Shown here: piece after piece, positions 5,484-6,046 of the stretch
Layout of the letters: each line of letters begins with the position of its first letter
How positions within the stretch are numbered: the first letter of the stretch is position 1
Source of the DNA: Taibaiella sp.
GTDB taxonomy: Bacteria > Bacteroidota > Bacteroidia > Chitinophagales > Chitinophagaceae
Reading direction: 5' to 3'
NCBI GenBank assembly: GCA_019454705.1
Contig: JACFNS010000166.1
Coordinates: forward strand, 1-6,046
Length of the DNA stretch: 6,046 nucleotides
Made by a program: the position numbers and the translations under genes
Notes under the pieces: model-generated
Told to the model about the DNA's origin: nothing
Database searches by the model: none
The model's input: only the letters and a program-made list of their open reading frames with translations

Positions 5484-5771
5484 TTAGTTGCTTTCGTTTT
5501 TAGCTGCGGGCTTCTTCATAATAGCATATATCTCTATAGCGAAGCCAATCAATATCATCAGTGGAGCAATAGTGATGCGCATAGTGCTGTATATCTCATC
5601 GTAGTTGAACTTGGTAGGGTCTTCGCTTTTACCACCCGACATGAGCATAAAACCGATAACTACCAGCACCACACCGGCCAGCATCCATATATAATTACTC
5701 TTGTCAAACAGGAAATCCTGTTGGGTAGCCTGTTTTTGCGCGGTAGCAGCAGTGTTCTTGTTTTTTGACAT
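5484..5771 (-). CDS. DUF3098 family small membrane protein
   Basis: This 95-residue protein has a polar N-terminus rich in Q, A and T, the family block FLFDKSNYIWMLAG (20-33), and two predicted membrane helices (about 27-46 and 66-85). A short loop between them, GGKSEDPTKFNYDEIYSTMR, is characteristic of DUF3098, and the protein ends in a basic, polar tail. The molecular function is unknown. It follows ftsX by 24 nt on the same strand and is probably cotranscribed with it, as in many Bacteroidota; this context suggests an envelope or division role. The operon ends here: a bidirectional terminator lies 20 nt beyond the stop codon. Confidence 0.9.
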   Translation of the reverse strand: MSKNKNTAATAQKQATQQDFLFDKSNYIWMLAGVVLVVIGFMLMSGGKSEDPTKFNYDEIYSTMRITIAPLMILIGFAIEIYAIMKKPAAKNESN

Positions 5772-5795
5772 AATAGCAATATTACTTAAAGATTT

Positions 5796-6046
5796 TTAAT
5801 AAAGATCATCCACATGCATTTTCAGGTATTTCAACACCGAGCGGTGGGTACTGACTACCGAAATAAGTATGCCCAGCACTATCATGCTCAACATCAGCAA
5901 TATTATGGATGAGGTTTTGTGTAATATTTTCAGTGACGGCAGCATGCTCTCCGCATAGGCAATTACAATCCACAACCCTATCATGGCTATTACCCCGCTG
6001 ATGGCACCGTTGATGATGGCACGCCTGTCGAAGGGGCGGGTGATGA
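5796..6046 (-). CDS. ftsX: Cell-division permease FtsX, C-terminal part (5' end outside window)
   Basis: The frame is open to the right edge, so the gene begins outside; the ATG at 5984 is internal. The visible ~82 residues start with ITRPFDRRAIINGAISG, a cytoplasmic loop leading into a membrane helix. They continue with helices around IGLWIVIAYA and IILLMLSMIVLGILISVVS, and end with SVLKYLKMHVDDLY. This end (ST-x5-KYL-MKxDDLY) is typical of FtsX in Bacteroidota. FtsX is the membrane half of the ABC-like FtsEX complex, which regulates peptidoglycan hydrolases at the division site. Only the last part is visible, so the extracellular domain cannot be judged. It is followed by the DUF3098 gene. 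Confidence 0.88.
   Translation of the reverse strand, partial: ITRPFDRRAIINGAISGVIAMIGLWIVIAYAESMLPSLKILHKTSSIILLMLSMIVLGILISVVSTHRSVLKYLKMHVDDLY

Overview
The window looks like a chromosomal segment of a Bacteroidota bacterium, most likely Chitinophagaceae-like. The evidence is a surface protein ending in a type IX secretion (T9SS) sorting domain, a PUR/DUF3276 protein, a DUF3098 protein behind ftsX, no Shine-Dalgarno sequences, and promoters of the Bacteroidota type (TTTG, 19-20 bp, TAnnTTTG). The genus cannot be named from sequence alone.

Layout. 1-1487 (+): 3' part of a large secreted protein with Ig-like repeats, closed by a hairpin terminator. About 1551-2166 (-): a tRNA-Pro locus with an intact tRNA-Pro(GGG), two abnormal tRNA-Pro-derived copies, a compact GIY-YIG endonuclease gene wedged between the tRNA terminator and one copy, two terminators, and a -7 promoter element upstream. 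2194-3214 (-): a two-gene pterin operon of a 6-pyruvoyl-tetrahydropterin-synthase family enzyme followed by GTP cyclohydrolase I, with a near-perfect promoter. 3287-4763 (+): futalosine hydrolase (mqnB) overlapping by ATGA a SAM-dependent methyltransferase that is split by a -1 frame change. 4941-5408 (+): PUR-family nucleic-acid-binding protein with its own strong promoter and a shared bidirectional terminator. 5484-6046 (-): a DUF3098 membrane protein and the C-terminus of FtsX, which runs off the window.

How the genes work together. FolE makes dihydroneopterin triphosphate from GTP and the neighbouring PTPS-family enzyme uses that product, so the pair forms a pathway module leading to queuosine or tetrahydrobiopterin; the CxxxxxHGH spacing favours the latter. 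MqnB acts in the futalosine route to menaquinone; the methyltransferase is cotranscribed with it but its substrate is unknown. FtsX and DUF3098 belong to the division/envelope gene set.

Most interesting points. (1) The two abnormal tRNA-Pro copies share the same derived structure: the anticodon arm is replaced by a GC-rich palindrome whose stem is conserved and whose loop varies. They flank an intact tRNA and a GIY-YIG nuclease gene with an intact active site. This looks like a tRNA-derived repeat family and possibly a small nuclease-associated mobile cassette. (2) The frame break in the methyltransferase falls exactly on a G_GGT_TTG heptamer followed by a potential two-helix RNA structure, so programmed frameshifting is a testable alternative to mutation or sequencing error.
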